The translations under genes were made by a program, and so were the position numbers. Positions 1-11,375 of a stretch of 64,000 bases of DNA are shown here, piece by piece. This DNA comes from Limnanthes douglasii subsp. nivea (lineage: Eukaryota; Streptophyta; Magnoliopsida; Brassicales; Limnanthaceae), in assembly GCA_036936605.1 (NCBI GenBank), contig JAUPFV010000005.1, forward strand, positions 201,001 to 265,000, in the 5' to 3' direction. Below the pieces are notes generated by a model. That model saw only the letters and a program-made list of their open reading frames with translations, had not been told where the DNA came from and did no database searches. Each line of letters starts with the position of its first letter. The stretch's first letter is position 1.

Positions 1-365
1 TTCCTACAAAAAATGAAGAATCCAGCAGTAATTCAGCGTTCGAACATGTCAATTGTGGGTTTCACTGGAAGCTCAACAGATATGATCGACGAGTTCTAAG
101 AAGAGGTTTTGTTGGGTAAAGACCCTTTTAAAAATATGGTTAGAATACTTTTTATTGTGGTGGATTGTCCCACTTGTTATAATGCCATTATGGGGAGATC
201 TTGGCTCCACAGATGCATGTTGTGGCTTCAACAGCCCACCAATGTTTGAAATATGTTGTACAAGGACAAGTGGGAGTTGTTCGAAGCAGTCAAAAGGTAG
301 CAAGAGAATATTATGCAACATCACTGGCCCTTCGAACGTTGGGGGCAGTCCGGATCAGTGATGAA
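1..365 (+). pseudogene. Element A aspartic protease, partial
   Basis: The window opens inside the retropepsin domain, just after the catalytic DTGSS motif of the other copies. The region matches the KKMKNPAVIQ, VGFTGSS and NAI-GRSWL segments of the intact-looking copies. An in-frame TAA near 97 (EF-stop-EEV) and small indels around 200-240 break the frame. The C-terminal sequence (ALRTLGAVRIS) leads to the amber codon at 366-368. Confidence 0.85.
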
Positions 366-368
366 TAG
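366..368 (+). promoter_or_regulatory. In-frame amber codon between protease and RT (element A)
   Basis: TAG followed by CAG-TTT-GAG-GGG. The same frame continues open on both sides. The same stop is present at the same place in B, D, E and F, so it looks like a designed Gag-Pro/Pol boundary rather than decay. Confidence 0.55.
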
Positions 369-525
369 CAGTTTGAGGGGATCTCTGGGGGAGAGGTTGA
401 AATTGATGACCCCAGAGAGACCCCTGGTGTTTTAATACCAATTGAAGAAATTGAAACTCACTCTCTGCCTGAAGGAAAACGTGTCAAGATAGGGTCTAAG
501 ATGACGTCAGAATTAAAGGGATACA

Positions 526-1590
526 GCCTGATCCAGACCAACTTAATGCTTTACTACAAATGGAGCCTCCTCAGAATATTAAAGAAGTACAACGATTGAC
601 GGGGAGGTTGGCTGCACTAAACCGTTTTATTTCAAGGTCTTCGGACATGTGTGCCCTGTTTTTTCAAACTTTTGAAAGGTTCAAAAGACTTCAATTGGTC
701 CCCACAGTGCGATGAGGCCTTCGATGAGATTAAGAAGTACTTATCTTCCCCAAAAAATTTGTTTAAACCTATTGATGGAGAGACCCTCTCTGTGTACTTA
801 GCAGTTTCTGATTGTGCTATAAGTGCAGTGTTGGTAAGAGAGGTGGATAATTATCCTCGTCCGGTGTACTATATCAGTAAAATCTTGATGGATACAGAAA
901 AACGGTATTTAAAGCTTGAAAAATTAGCACTAGCCCTAGTAATTGCTGCGAGGAAAATGAGGCCCTACTTTCAAGCTCATTCTATCATTGTCCGGGCGTC
1001 TTTTCCCTTGAAAACCATTCTCCAAAAGGCAGCCATTTCAAGTAGAACGACCAAGTGGTCAGTAGAGCTGGGAGACTATGATATTGATTTTGCCCCTCGA
1101 ACAGCATTCAAAGCCCAAACTATGGCTGACTTTTAGTTGAATTCCATTCAGACAAGGATACTAAGCAAGCAACCGGTGTAAAAGATAAAAAAGTATGGGT
1201 TATCCGGACTGATGGTGGATCAAGTACCATGGGTTGTGGTGCTGGGATATGTTTAACCTCTCTGTACGGTGACGGGATGTACCGGGCTAATGTTTTGCTT
1301 TCAGGGCTTCCAACAATGAGTCAGAGTATGAAGTTGCTATAGCTGGTTTGAAGTTAGCTCTCGTCTGTGGAGCCAAAAAGGTCAAGTTAATGAGCGATTC
1401 TCAGCTTCTTATCCATCATGCACAAGTTCAATCCGAAGCCAAAAAGGAGCAGTTGGTTAAATACTTATTTGTTCTTAAAGAAGTGGCACTCAATTTCAAA
1501 AGCATCACCTATGAGCACATACCCCGAACGGAAAATACGCTAGCAGACTCTATGGCAACCATAGCCTACTCTGAGTCCTACCCTTGGATT
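526..1590 (+). pseudogene. pol: Element A RT connection, native RNase H and second RNase H
   Basis: From 526 the sequence encodes the end of the RT (PDPDQLNALLQMEPP), then the native RNase H region to about 1136, ending in the SVELGDYDIDFAPRTA segment. In this domain the usual first catalytic Asp is replaced (YLAVSDCAISAVL). A second RNase H domain starts near 1190 with RTDGGSSTMGCGAG, and carries SESEYE and MSDSQLLIHH further on and RTENTLADSMA near its end, which fit the D-E-D-D residues of an active RNase H. Frameshifts occur near 673, 1134 and 1290. A dual RNase H arrangement is the hallmark of the plant Tat lineage. Confidence 0.88.
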
Positions 1591-1599
1591 CATGTGCAA

Positions 1600-2739
1600 G
1601 AGTGCTCATCCATTCAAATCAATCCGGATAAGGAAGAAAAAAGTTTGAATATACAAATAAAACAACCCCAAGATTGAAGATTTCCTCTCCTCCAATATCT
1701 CTCAGATGGCATCCTGCCTCCGGAAAAAGCAGTAACAAGGAAGATAAAATACAAGGCTCGTGTTTTTTCATCTTAAGAGATGTTCTTTATAAAAAAATCC
1801 TTTAGTAAACCTATCTTACGATGTTTGGGGATCGAAGAGTCTCAAATAGTGCTCTCCGAATTGCATGATGGTGAGGGATCAGCACACTATGGATTCAGGG
1901 CTCTAACTACAAGGGTTTTGTTAGCTGGGTACTATTGGCCCTCCATAATGCAAGACGCCAAGGAGTTGGTGAAGAAGTGTGTCCCTTTAGAGTCGGTTTC
2001 TGAGCTAATACCTTTTGCTCGATGGGGGCTGGATTTAGTGGGACCTCTACCCATGGCATCCGGGGGGTGCAAAATATAATTGTTGTTATTGATTACTTTT
2101 TGAAGTGGATCGAAGCAGCCCCATTGGCAGGAACTACTTCGAAAGCTGTTATAAAATTCATCTTGTCTAACATTTGTTGCAGATATGGGGTTCCACAGAA
2201 GATAACTACAGACAATGGGCCACAATTCGACAATAAGGAAATGAAGAATTTATGTGCCTCTAGAGGCATCCAACACTCCTTCTCTTCTCCTTTCCACCCA
2301 GAGGAAAATGGTCAAGTTGAAGTGGCTAACGGGACCATCTTGTCCGGTCTTAAAAAGAATTTAGAGGGAGCTGCTAGAAAATGACCAAGTTATCTACAAG
2401 AAGTATTATGGGCCTACCGGACCACTCCCGCGGCTGCAACACAAGATTCTCCCTTTGCCTTAGTATATAGGATACATGCCATAGCTCCCACAAAGGCTAC
2501 TCTTCCTTCATTCCGAGTTCATAATTTTTCCGAACACGCTAACGAAGTGGCAGTCAGAAGCCAGCTTGATTTGATGGAAGAAAGAAGAGTTAAGGCTCAC
2601 CTCAGAGTCACACACTATCAAGGTTTGATGAGAAGCAGGTTTTCTTCTAAAATCAAGAGGAGGGATTTTCAACCAGGGGATATAGTATTGATGAAAGTAT
2701 TCCTACATACCAAGGAGAAGCAGTTCGGCAAGTTAGCTC
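1600..2739 (+). pseudogene. pol: Element A integrase, cut by element B
   Basis: The HHCC-type zinc-binding region (ELHDGEGSAH) is followed by a deletion at about 1980 of roughly 45 bp that removes the second Cys pair region (the DPCQ segment of other copies). The catalytic core follows: WGLDLVGPL with the first Asp, TTDNGPQF with the second, and PEENGQVEVANGT with the Glu. Several stops and frameshifts are present (for example a stop near 2384). The C-terminal region (KRRDFQPGD) runs to GKLA, where the LTR of B begins. No chromodomain is visible. Confidence 0.88.
2735..2739. repeat. Target site duplication of element B, left copy
   Basis: AGCTC immediately before the LTR; the right copy at 13635-13639 is AGCTA. 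Joining the two flanks restores the integrase reading of element A, which confirms the insertion point. Confidence 0.85.
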
Positions 2740-3148
2740 TGATGTGGTTTATTTTCGTTTGAGGGTAATTTTGTAATTTTGTCTAGAGTTTTGTGGAATT
2801 TTGAGAGTATTTATTGTTTTGATAGAATGTAGAGGGAGAATTGAGCTGCCTGGTTGTATTTAATTTTCAATGTAGGTGGTTGGGTATTTATACCTTTTAT
2901 CTTTTGGGCCATATGGGCTTTTGGGTCGTGTTTTATGGATTTGGGTCGAGTTTAAAGACCCACTAGCTTTTAAGTAAACAAGTAATTAGTTTAATCATGA
3001 AGTGATTATGTTTTTAATACTTTAGTTCTGTTCAGACAGTTTAGTAAGTGGAGGTTGTCCGAATCGTCCTTGTCCGGTTAGATGGATGATGTCCGAATTG
3101 CCCCTGTCCGGTTCTCACAAAGAGTGGTGACAAAATCCGGACTCATCA
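2740..3148 (-). repeat. 3' LTR of element B
   Basis: 409 bp, with the short inverted ends TGATG..CATCA. It matches the LTR at 13213-13634 throughout. It lacks a 13-bp segment present in the other LTR near 13350. The U3 part (plus-strand 3028-3145) holds a cluster of TCCG/CGGA half-palindromes. Confidence 0.95.
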
Positions 3149-3163
3149 GTAGCCCCTTTTTTA
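3149..3163 (-). promoter_or_regulatory. Polypurine tract of element B
   Basis: On the minus strand this reads AAAAAAGGGGCTAC directly before the LTR, the position and composition expected for the plus-strand primer. D, E and F have AAAAAAGGGGCTCC or a close variant at the same place. Confidence 0.8.
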
Positions 3164-3487
3164 GGTGGTGTTCAAAGGCCTTTGGCAAGACCTAAAAAAT
3201 AGCCTGTAGCCGGTCTCAGCCTTATCCGGACAGATTCTCGAACTGTTTTCAAAGGCTTTATCCGAACTGAAAAAGTTCTCAGAAACTTAAACAGTTTTTT
3301 GCCAAAAATCGTGGGACACGTGTCTCTCTCTGGTTCGCCACATCAGCCGCTTTTTTCCCTAGAACGACGCTCCCATTTTCCCCAAAAAGTGACCTCTTCA
3401 TTTAATAAGGATGACATCAGCGCCGTCCTTAATCATTGCAACCCTTTCAAATTCTCCTATGTAACAAAGCATCTTTTGCACATTTAC

Positions 3488-3494
3488 TATAAAT
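3488..3494 (+). promoter_or_regulatory. TATA box of the antisense ORF in element B
   Basis: TATAAAT within TTTACTATAAATT, 108 bp upstream of the ATG at 3596. The identical 13-mer stands at the same distance before the antisense ORF of element D. Between box and ATG lies a CT-rich leader containing CTTTCTCTCTC. Confidence 0.6.
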
Positions 3495-3595
3495 TAGTTC
3501 ACTATTCTACTGTTTTACCATCTTCATCATCCTTGTTCTACTAAACTTCAAAGCTTTCTCTCTCGAAAACAAACACTTTCTTTCAGTGTGAGTTT

Positions 3596-6556
3596 ATGTT
3601 CACAGCTAGGAACGCTTTAATCAAAGGTGGGTGGCTTAATTTGTCAAAGTTAGAAAAACCTCAAAAGATTAAACGAGAAAGGGGCATTGCAGCCGGCCTC
3701 CCTGTTTCCCCTGCTGATAAACCAGAAATACTAAGTACAGAGCCTGACCAGGGCTCTTCTTCAACCAAAAGTGTTAAACCCAGGAGGTTGTTCCAATCCA
3801 CCCTTTCACCAATTGTCTCGGGCTCATCGGTTCAAGAATTAGAGCCTACTGTTGAACCAGGGCAGGTAGTTACTAGTTTTAAGAAACCTTCCCCATTTAT
3901 TGCTATGGGATCGGATGCTGATGCCTCTCCAGAGAAGTTAGTAGATCGGAGAAGAGGTCGCTTGGTAAAAGGGCATGCTCTAAAAGGTACACCTTCCAAA
4001 TCAGGGAGCAAGGATGGCAATACGGGGTCAGAGGCACCCATCAGGATTCCTAAGGACAAACTGTCCGGCCCAGAGGCATCTAGTTCAAGTCTCCGGAAAG
4101 AAACTACTGCATCTGAGCCCCAGCCGGAGGTCAGGGCACAAGAAGCCAGTGAAGCCCAACAGTCCGGAGGGCACGCTGAGCCAACCTCTAGCTCACCTCA
4201 CCCAAAAACAACTGAAAACCCCTCCCTGGTAATGGAAGAAGTAATTGAGGATTCTATTGAAGAAGCTCTCTTTGATTCCGAAGTCTCCGGGCAAACCAGT
4301 GAGGCTATTGCTGCCAAGAAGGACAAAGGCAAAGAGAAACTATGCTTAAGGCATCCAGATTTTCCGGAGGTCCTTGTGGGAAAAGTGGGACCTTGTTTCC
4401 ACAAGGTAAGTGTTAAGTATTTAATAGCTTTGCAAAAACTTAACTATGCTTTCATCCACACAGCCGAACTGGGTCGGATACGAACAAAATGGGGGATCCC
4501 GGAGAATGTAAAAATAAAGATCCCAGTGGACCCAGAAACACCGATGGATTGCAAGCTTAGTGAAATAGTTTTCTTCACTGAGCTCTTCAACTGGGGACTA
4601 AGGTTTCCCTTAGACCCGGAGATAGTCAAATATTTTCATCTCATCAAACTTTGCCCAAGTCAACTGAGCCCCAATGCCTGGTTCACTCTCATGGCCTGTA
4701 TCATGGCGTTCAGGCTCTCCGGAATTCCTCTCCCAATGGAGCAGTTTGCAGCTGTGGCCAGCCTCTGCAGAAACCAACATATTCTCTTCTATCACTTCAA
4801 CATGGGTGATAACTACAAAGCTGTGGACAATCTGCTCGAGTCAGAGAGAAATTGGAAAACTCATTTCTTGTTTGTGAGTGGTGCCTGAGAGAATAGGAGG
4901 AAGATTAAAGCGGGTGCCAACCCGAGCCTCCTTACCAGCAGATGGCGAAGTGATGGTAGGAATCCCATCTCACATTCCTGTCTTTATTTTTCACAAATTT
5001 GTTTATCTGACTTGTCTTTTCTTCTTTGTTTCTTGACAGTGCTGCCTAAAGACTTCAATGACTACTTGAAGGCCGGGCAGACCACTTGCACCAAGCTAAA
5101 TGCTTGGACTACTGAAAAGTGGGGGAATCGTTTCCACAATGCCTTTACCGGAGGCAATCTAACAAGGTCTTACCTCTGGAACACCACTGACCGGAGGGAC
5201 TTATCCTGGGAGGAACTTACCACCCCACCCCTTCCGGAAGTAGTCCTCAAAAGAACACACGCTCCAGATGGGGCATTGTATCTGCCTAGTAGATCCAAGG
5301 CCCCAAGTAAGATGAAGGGCAAGAAAGGTAAGGGTAAGCAGAGTGTGGTTGAAGCCAATCCGACCGAAGCGGAGGAAACTGCTCCAACAAACCAAGAGGG
5401 GCCAGTTCAAGGACAGATTGATGCTGCTCTTCTAGAAGTAGTGGAGCATGAAAGTACTAGGGAAGGGGCAGGATCTCCAAAGCCTCTAAGGGTTCCTAAG
5501 AGAGATAGGAAACGGGGAGCAGAGAGCAAGGACAGGGAGATCAAGAAGAAAAAGACCTCCAAAGGTGATGAGATTTCTATCCGCCCGCTGGAGCCCCTTC
5601 CTCCTGTTGATCCTACAAACCCAACTCAAGCAGAAGGAATCCCGAGTGACTTCCAAACCGGAGGGGGTACAGGAGGGGATATCAGCATTGATGTTGATAT
5701 TAGTGGTTTTGAAGAAATTGGTCTTTACTTTGAAAACCTCCCTAAGGATGATTTTGCTGGACCTTACCTCCCTCCGAGCACTTCGAACATCGTTACCTTC
5801 AATGGTAAGTCTTTCTCTGTTTCAAGTGAAATGGATGTTATAACTCACTCTATATTGAGTAATATTCAGCCCATGCTCAGTTTGGAGAAGCAAGTACGAG
5901 GTCAGTCAGATATTATTACTGCCCTTAATTCTGACAAAGAGAAATTGTCCGGTGACCTCCTTATTGCGAACCAAAATGCTGATGTTTTGAAGAGGGAGAA
6001 TGAGGAGTTAAAGAAGAACCAAGAGGGTTGGGCCACAAATGTATCTTCTTTAGAAGATACTATCAAATAATTCCGAACAAAGCAATCTGAGTTGGAGAAA
6101 GATCTCTCCTCTTCGAAAGAGGAGGTGAAGGCTAAAGACATGGTTATTCATACTTTGACCAATGAAAATATCTCGCTCGAGGATTCAGTGTCCAAGGCTG
6201 CACAAGAAAAAACTGATTTGCTAAGGGAGCAAGAAGCAAAGATCCAAGCTAGGATTGATGCTTATACCAACCAAGTTATAGACACTCAGGAAGAAATGTA
6301 TGCCAAAGTGAAGTCGGACATTGTCCTGCTCTTTCATGAAAAATTCCCGAAGAGGAATCTGGGAGATTTATGGACCTATGTAGAGTATGAAGCCCTTCAT
6401 TTTCACACAATGGCTGATAGAGACAAGCATGATTACTCCAGTGCTGACTCATCCGATGAAGAAGAGAACACTGGGGAGAGCCCAGATGAGGAAAATGATG
6501 ACATCAAGAAGAAGAAAACAAGTGAGGCTGAGCCATCTTCAAAGGCTCAGTCTTAG
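3596..6556 (+). pseudogene. Antisense ORF of element B (Transposase_28-like domain plus coiled coil), spliced
   Basis: Extra ORF on the strand opposite to gag-pol, between pol and the 3' LTR. Exon 1 is 3596-4955, a phase-1 intron is 4956-5039 (GTAGG..TTGACAG), exon 2 is 5040-6556; together 959 codons. About residues 290-385 resemble the Pfam family called putative gypsy type transposon (Transposase_28): RTKWGIPENVKIKIP, FNWGLRFPLDPEIVKYF, LCPSQLSPNAWFTLMACIMA. The N-terminal third is Ser/Pro-rich and low in complexity. Exon 2 has a basic patch ending in KKKKT (about residues 606-626), a long coiled coil (about 735-880) and an acidic tail. Stops at 4886-4888 and 6068-6070 make this copy a pseudogene. 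Function is unknown; the Pfam name does not show transposase activity. Confidence 0.85.
4956..5039 (+). other. Phase-1 intron of the antisense ORF (element B)
   Basis: 84 bp, GT donor after AGTGATG, T-rich tract, acceptor TTTCTTGACAG. Splicing joins SRWRSD to LPKDF, matching the same junction in D and E. The intron contains in-frame stops. Confidence 0.75.
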
Positions 6557-7063
6557 AGTATCAATTATCTTTTCACTTTTATTTTGATCGAACCAAAGTC
6601 CTTGGATGGCCAAGGCATTTTTTGTAACTATGTCTAGTTGTTATCCGGATAAATTTTTCTGTTTTGACAATTTAAATTCCTTGGATGGCCAAGGCACTTC
6701 ATATATTTCAATGGATATCTTTATTTCGAACAGCTCTTGCATTTTTTCATAGTTTTTCAATTATGGTGGCTAATGTTTAAATAGCCCTTAGTTATTTCAT
6801 AAACATTCTAAAGGGAGAGTGTTTAATTTCTCTGATGACAAATGTTTAAGTAGTCATCACTCCTTTAATTTAATTCAACATGTGTTTAAATAAACATTTT
6901 ACAAGAAACTATTAAGTAAAAACACTCCGAATTTTAAGAAGGCATCAAATTTTATAAAAAAGCCCGCACACCTCATTTAAACCTCCCTGCGCCACCAGGG
7001 TAGGAAAGAGTGTGCCCCAAATATTTACATGAACTTTTAAACAAGTAAATATATACATAGTTT
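6557..7063. other. Convergent 3' region between pol and antisense ORF (element B)
   Basis: No ORF. It holds two CCTTGG-ATGG-CCAAGG palindromes at about 6601-6616 and 6680-6695, and a conserved hairpin segment at 6968-7018 (on the minus strand CCCTGGTGGCGCAGGGAGG followed by GAGGTGT). The transcripts of pol and the antisense ORF would converge here, so termination or polyadenylation signals are plausible. Confidence 0.5.
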
Positions 7064-8420
7064 CTATTCCAAGTACAACCGGAGGTGCTCAACATTCAAG
7101 GGGTGATTCGAAACCCTTCCATCTTTGTCTTGGAGTCGGTATGTCCCATGCTTAAGTTTTTCAATGATCGCATAGGGTCCTTCCCAAGTTGGAGCCAATT
7201 TACCGAACTACTTTTCTTTAATATATAGGAAAACTTTTCTCAATACCTTATCCCCCGGTTGAAAATCCCTTCTCTTAATTTTAGAAGTGAACCTGCTTCT
7301 CATCAAACCTTGATAGTGTACAGCTCTAAGGTGAGCCTTAACTCTTCTTTCCTCAATTAAGTCAAGCTGGCCTCTGATAGCCACCTCGTTAGCGTGTTCG
7401 GAGAAATTATGGACTCGAAATGAAGGGAGAGTAGCTTCTATGGGAGCTATGGCATCCATCCCATAGACTAAGGAAAAAGGAGACTCTTGTGTTGCAGCCC
7501 CAAGAGTAGTCCGGTAAGCCCACAGAAGTTCTTGCAAATAACTTGGCCACTTTCCTGCAGCTCCTTCTAGATTCTTCTTTAAACCGGACAGTATTGTCCT
7601 GTTGGCCACTTCAACCTGACCATTTGCTTATGGGTCGAAAGGGGAAGAGAAGCAATGTTGTATACCTCTAGAGGCACATAAACTCTCCATTTCCTTGTTG
7701 TCGAACTGTGGTCCATTGTCTGTTGTTATCTTTTGTGGAATTCCAAATCTGCAGCAGATGTTGGATAAAATGAATTTTATAACAGCTTTTGACGTTGTAC
7801 CTGCCAACGGAGCTGCTTCGATCCACTTCGAAAAATAATCAATAGCAACGATTATAGTCATGCGCCCTCCGGATGCTATGGGTAGAGGTCCCACTAAATC
7901 CAACCCCCATCGAGCAAAAGGTATGGGCTCAGAAATTGACTCTAAAGGGACAACTGGGATATGAATTTCATTGTTATATTTTTGGCATGGGTCACATCTC
8001 CTCACCAATTCCTTAGCATCTTGCATTATAGAGGGCCAATAATACCCAGCTAACAAAACTCTCCTTGTTAGAGCCCTGAATCCCTAGTGAGCTGACCCCT
8101 CACCATCATGTAATTCAGAGAGCACTATATGAGATTCGTCGACCCCCAAACATCGTAAGAGGGGTCTACTATAAGATTTTTTATATAGAATATCTCTTAA
8201 GATGACAAAACCACGAGCCTTGTATTTTACTTTTCTTGCTATTGATTTATCAGGTGGCAAGATGCCATCTGAGAGATATTGAAGGAGAGAAAATCTCCAA
8301 TCTTGAGGCTGTTTTATCTGTATATCGAAACTTTCTTCCTCCTTACCCAGACTGATTCGAATGGATGGGCACTCCAGCACATGAATCCAAGGATAAGACT
8401 CAGTATAGGCTATAGTTGCC
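7064..8420 (-). pseudogene. pol: Element B integrase
   Basis: Read on the minus strand: zinc-binding HHCC region (ELHDGEGSAH .. RRCDPCQK), catalytic core with WGLDLVGPL, TTDNGPQF and NGQVEVANRT (D, D, E), and a C-terminal DNA-binding region ending in VEHLRLYLE and a stop at 7064-7066. Stops interrupt it near 8084 (after GSAH), 7626 (PFDP-stop-ANGQ) and 7208. No chromodomain is visible, as usual for Tat-type elements. Confidence 0.9.
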
Positions 8421-9480
8421 AAGGAGTTTGCCAGTATATTTTTTGTTCGGGGAATGTGTTCGTAGATGATGGTTTTAAAATTAAGAGCTACCTCTTTAAG
8501 AAGAAGTAAGTACTTAACCGACCGCTCCTTTTTGGCTTCGGATTAACCTTGTGCATGATGGATAAGCAACTGAGAATCGCTCATTATCTTGATCCTTTTG
8601 GCTCCACAAATAAGAGCCAATTTCAAACTAGCTATAGCAGCTTCATATTCGGACTCATTATTGGAAGCCCTGAGAGCAAAACATATAGATTGATACATTC
8701 TGTCACCATACGGAGAGGTCAAGCATACCCCTGCACCACATCCCATGGTACTTGATCCACCATCAGTCCGGACAACCCAGACCTATATGTCTTTTATATC
8801 AGTTTTTTGCTTTGTATCCCTATCTGAATGGAATTCAACTAAGAAATCAGCCACAGCTTGGGCTTGGATTGCTGTCCGAGGGGAAAAATCAATATCGAAG
8901 TCCCCCAATTCCACTGACCACTTAGTTATTCTACTTGAAATGTCTGCCTTTTGAAGAACGTTTTTAAGGGAAAAGATGTCCGAACAATAATAGGATGAGC
9001 CTGGAAATAAGGCCTCATCTTCCTTGCAGCAATCACCAGAGCTAATACTAATTTTTCAAGCTTCAGATAGTGTTTTTCTGCATCTATCAAGCTCTTGCTG
9101 ATGTAATACACCGGACGGGGATAATTATCTACCTCCCTCACCAATACGACACTTATGGCACAACTGGAAACTGCCAAGTATACGAAGAGAGTTTCTCCAT
9201 CAATGGGTTTAGACAAAGTCTTGGGGGAAGACAAGTGCTTTTTAATCTCATCGAAAGCCTCATCACACTATGGGGAACAATTGAAATCTTTTGCACCTTT
9301 TAAGGTTTGAAAGAATGGAGCGCACTTGTCCGAAGACCTCGAAATAAAACAGTTTAGTGCAGTAAGTCTCTTAGTCAAAACGTTGTACTTCTTTAATATT
9401 TCGAGGAGGCTCCATCTGCAGCAAAACATTAAGTTGGTCCGGATCAGGCTGTATCCCTTGCTCACTTATCACATACCCCA
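8421..9480 (-). pseudogene. pol: Element B RNase H domains (degenerate native plus second RNase H)
   Basis: The native RNase H (about 9460-8900) has VYLAVSSCAISVVLVRE where active enzymes have a catalytic Asp. A second RNase H follows (about 8800-8400) with TDGGSSTMGCGAG, NNESEYEA and MSDSQLLIHH, the expected acidic residues of an RNase H1-like fold. Indels near 8930-8950 and about 9270 and a stop near 8543 break the frame. Confidence 0.87.
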
Positions 9481-10351
9481 AAAATTTTCCGGACTGTACT
9501 CCAAAGATACACTTTTCTGGGTTTAATTTCAAATTTACTTTCACCAAGTTAGCAAAAGTTTCTTGGAGATCTGCAAAGTGCATCTCTTCATCCACACTTT
9601 TCACCATCATATCGTCGATGTATACTTCCATGTTTCTTCCAGTTTGATCAACAAAAGCTTTGTTTACCAACCTCTGATAAGTAGCCCCAACATTTTTCAA
9701 CCCTAATGGCATCACCTTATAACAATGAAGGCCCATATCAGTAACAAACGTAGTATTCTCCTCATCCTTCGGATCTACTTAAATCTGATTGTACCCGGAG
9801 AAGGCATCCATGAAAGACAGCAGCTTGTTCCCAGATGTGGAATCCACCAACTGATCAATCCGGGGAACTGGGTATAAATCCTTCGGGCAAGCCCTGTTGA
9901 GATCTGTGAAATTGATACACATACGCCACTTGCCATTTTTATTTGTCACCAACACCGGATTGGCTGTCCATAAAGGGTACTGATACTCCTTTATGTGCCC
10001 CATTTTAGTAAGTCGGTCAACCTCTTGAACTATGACATCAGCATTTTCCTTAGAAAAAGCTCTTCTTTTTTGTATCACAGGTGATATGTCCCTTCGGATG
10101 GATAGTTGGTGTGATATAATATCTGCTAGTACCCCGGTAATGTCAGCATTGCACCAAGCAAAAACATGCTGATGGTCTTTCAAGAATTTTAACATCTTAC
10201 CATTTGACTCCGATGTCATCTTAGATCATATCTTGATATTTTTTCCTTCAGCCAAAGAATGTGTTTCAACTTCTTCAATCGGTATTTAAACTTCAGGGGT
10301 CTCTCTAGGGTCATCAATCTCACCCTCTCCCCCAGAAAGCCCCTCAAATTG
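9481..10351 (-). pseudogene. pol: Element B reverse transcriptase
   Basis: Conserved RT blocks are visible: KMGHIKEYQYPLWTANPVLV, WRMCINFTDLNRACPKD, LLSFMDAFSGYNQI, the catalytic VYIDDMMVKS, and FLGYVISEQGIQPDPDQL. A CAA-to-TAA change at about 9779 stops the frame after GYNQI, and frameshifts lie near 10216 in the linker. The catalytic YIDD is retained. The N-terminal linker (about 10351-10220) follows the UAG at 10352-10354. Confidence 0.9.
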
Positions 10352-10354
10352 CTA
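10352..10354 (-). promoter_or_regulatory. In-frame amber codon between protease and RT (element B)
   Basis: On the minus strand TAG-CAA-TTT-GAG-GGG, here preceded by an extra TAA codon. Same position as in A, D, E and F. Confidence 0.5.
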
Positions 10355-10890
10355 TTATTCGCTAATCCGAACTTCCCCCAGCGTCCGGGGGGCCAGTTCT
10401 GTTGCATAACACTCTCTGGCTACCTTTTGGCTGCTCCGAACAACTCCCACTTTCCCTTGCACAGCATATTTTAAACATTGATGGACTTTTGAGGCCACCG
10501 CATGCATCCTAGAGAGCCAAGACCTCCCCAGAATAGCATTATAACAAGTAGGACAATCCACCACAACGAACAGTATTCTAACCATTTTCTTAAAAGGGCC
10601 TTTGCCCAACCAAACTTCCTCCTCGAACTCCCCGATCACATCTGCTGAGCTTCCAGTGAAACCCACAATCGACCTGTTCGAACGCTGAATTACTGCTGGA
10701 TTTTTCATCTTTTTGTAGGAAGTTAAAAAGAGAATATTTGCAGAACTTCCGGTGTCCATCAGAATCCGTCTTATGTCATTACCCCCAATGGATGCTCCTA
10801 TGACAACAACATCTTCATGAGGACCAGCTATATCCCTCAAGTCATCCTCATCGAAAACAATGAAGGGAAATGGAATTTGTGACTGATAGG
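10355..10890 (-). pseudogene. Element B aspartic protease
   Basis: Retropepsin-like domain in frame with Gag: VIGASIGGNDIRRIL then the catalytic DTGSSANILF, VGFTGSSADVIGEFEEEV and the C-terminal ILGRSWLSRM segment. The domain is open over its whole length and fused in frame to the gag C-terminal part from 11364 down. The conceptual ORF extends upstream into the MITE, which adds an unrelated N-terminus. Confidence 0.9.
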
Positions 10891-11364
10891 AATTCATGCC
10901 TCCCTCCAGCTGGGTAGCTAAGGTATGAATATGCCTCTTTCTTGGAGAAGCAGTAGGTGCTGTCATGGCGTCTCCTCCAAAAATTGTTAATGACTCAAAA
11001 AAGTTGATAAGTCCGGACACCGACTTGCAATTTTTTGCGATAACTCCCACTCTATTCCGGGTTGGATCAGGGTCCAAGTACTCTGACTCTACATCGAATC
11101 TCTTGACTATCACTATGGCCCCTTCCGGAGCCGATGCGCCTGTATTGTTTGGGCCAATCCGATGAGTGTTATCAGGCCTATTGCCTCCTCTTCTTTTAAC
11201 ATATGCTCCCAACTTTCCTCTTTCAATTAAATTATGGACTTCTTGCTTCAAAGTAATACAATCCTCGGTGGTATGGCCAGTATCATTATGATACTGACAA
11301 AAACAATTGTTACGGCTCTCCCTAGGAGATTGTAACGCAGCCGACCTTCTATAGTGTACTTCTT

Positions 11365-11375
11365 CTTTCGTTTTG
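11365..11375. repeat. Target site duplication of the MITE, left copy
   Basis: CTTTCGTTTTG, repeated exactly at 11801-11811. Removing the MITE and one copy restores the gag sequence seen in element D. Confidence 0.85.

Larger units (their letters stand above)
1..2739 (+). mobile_element. Element A, left part: old Tat-type Ty3/gypsy pol, interrupted by element B
   Basis: This stretch reads as protease, RNase H, second RNase H and integrase in the plus direction, at clear protein-level similarity to the other copies in the window. Its reading stops abruptly at 2739 inside the integrase C-terminal region and resumes at 13635 in the same order, so element B was inserted here. Most of the RT is missing: at about 510-520 the protease-RT linker is joined directly to the RT/RNase H connection, a loss of roughly 0.75 kb compared with element B. 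The left end of A lies outside the window. Confidence 0.93.

Noticed and set aside
651..1136. Independent ORF starting at 651
   Set aside because: It begins at a GTG inside the RT-RNase H connection and is simply the pol frame after a 1-bp shift.
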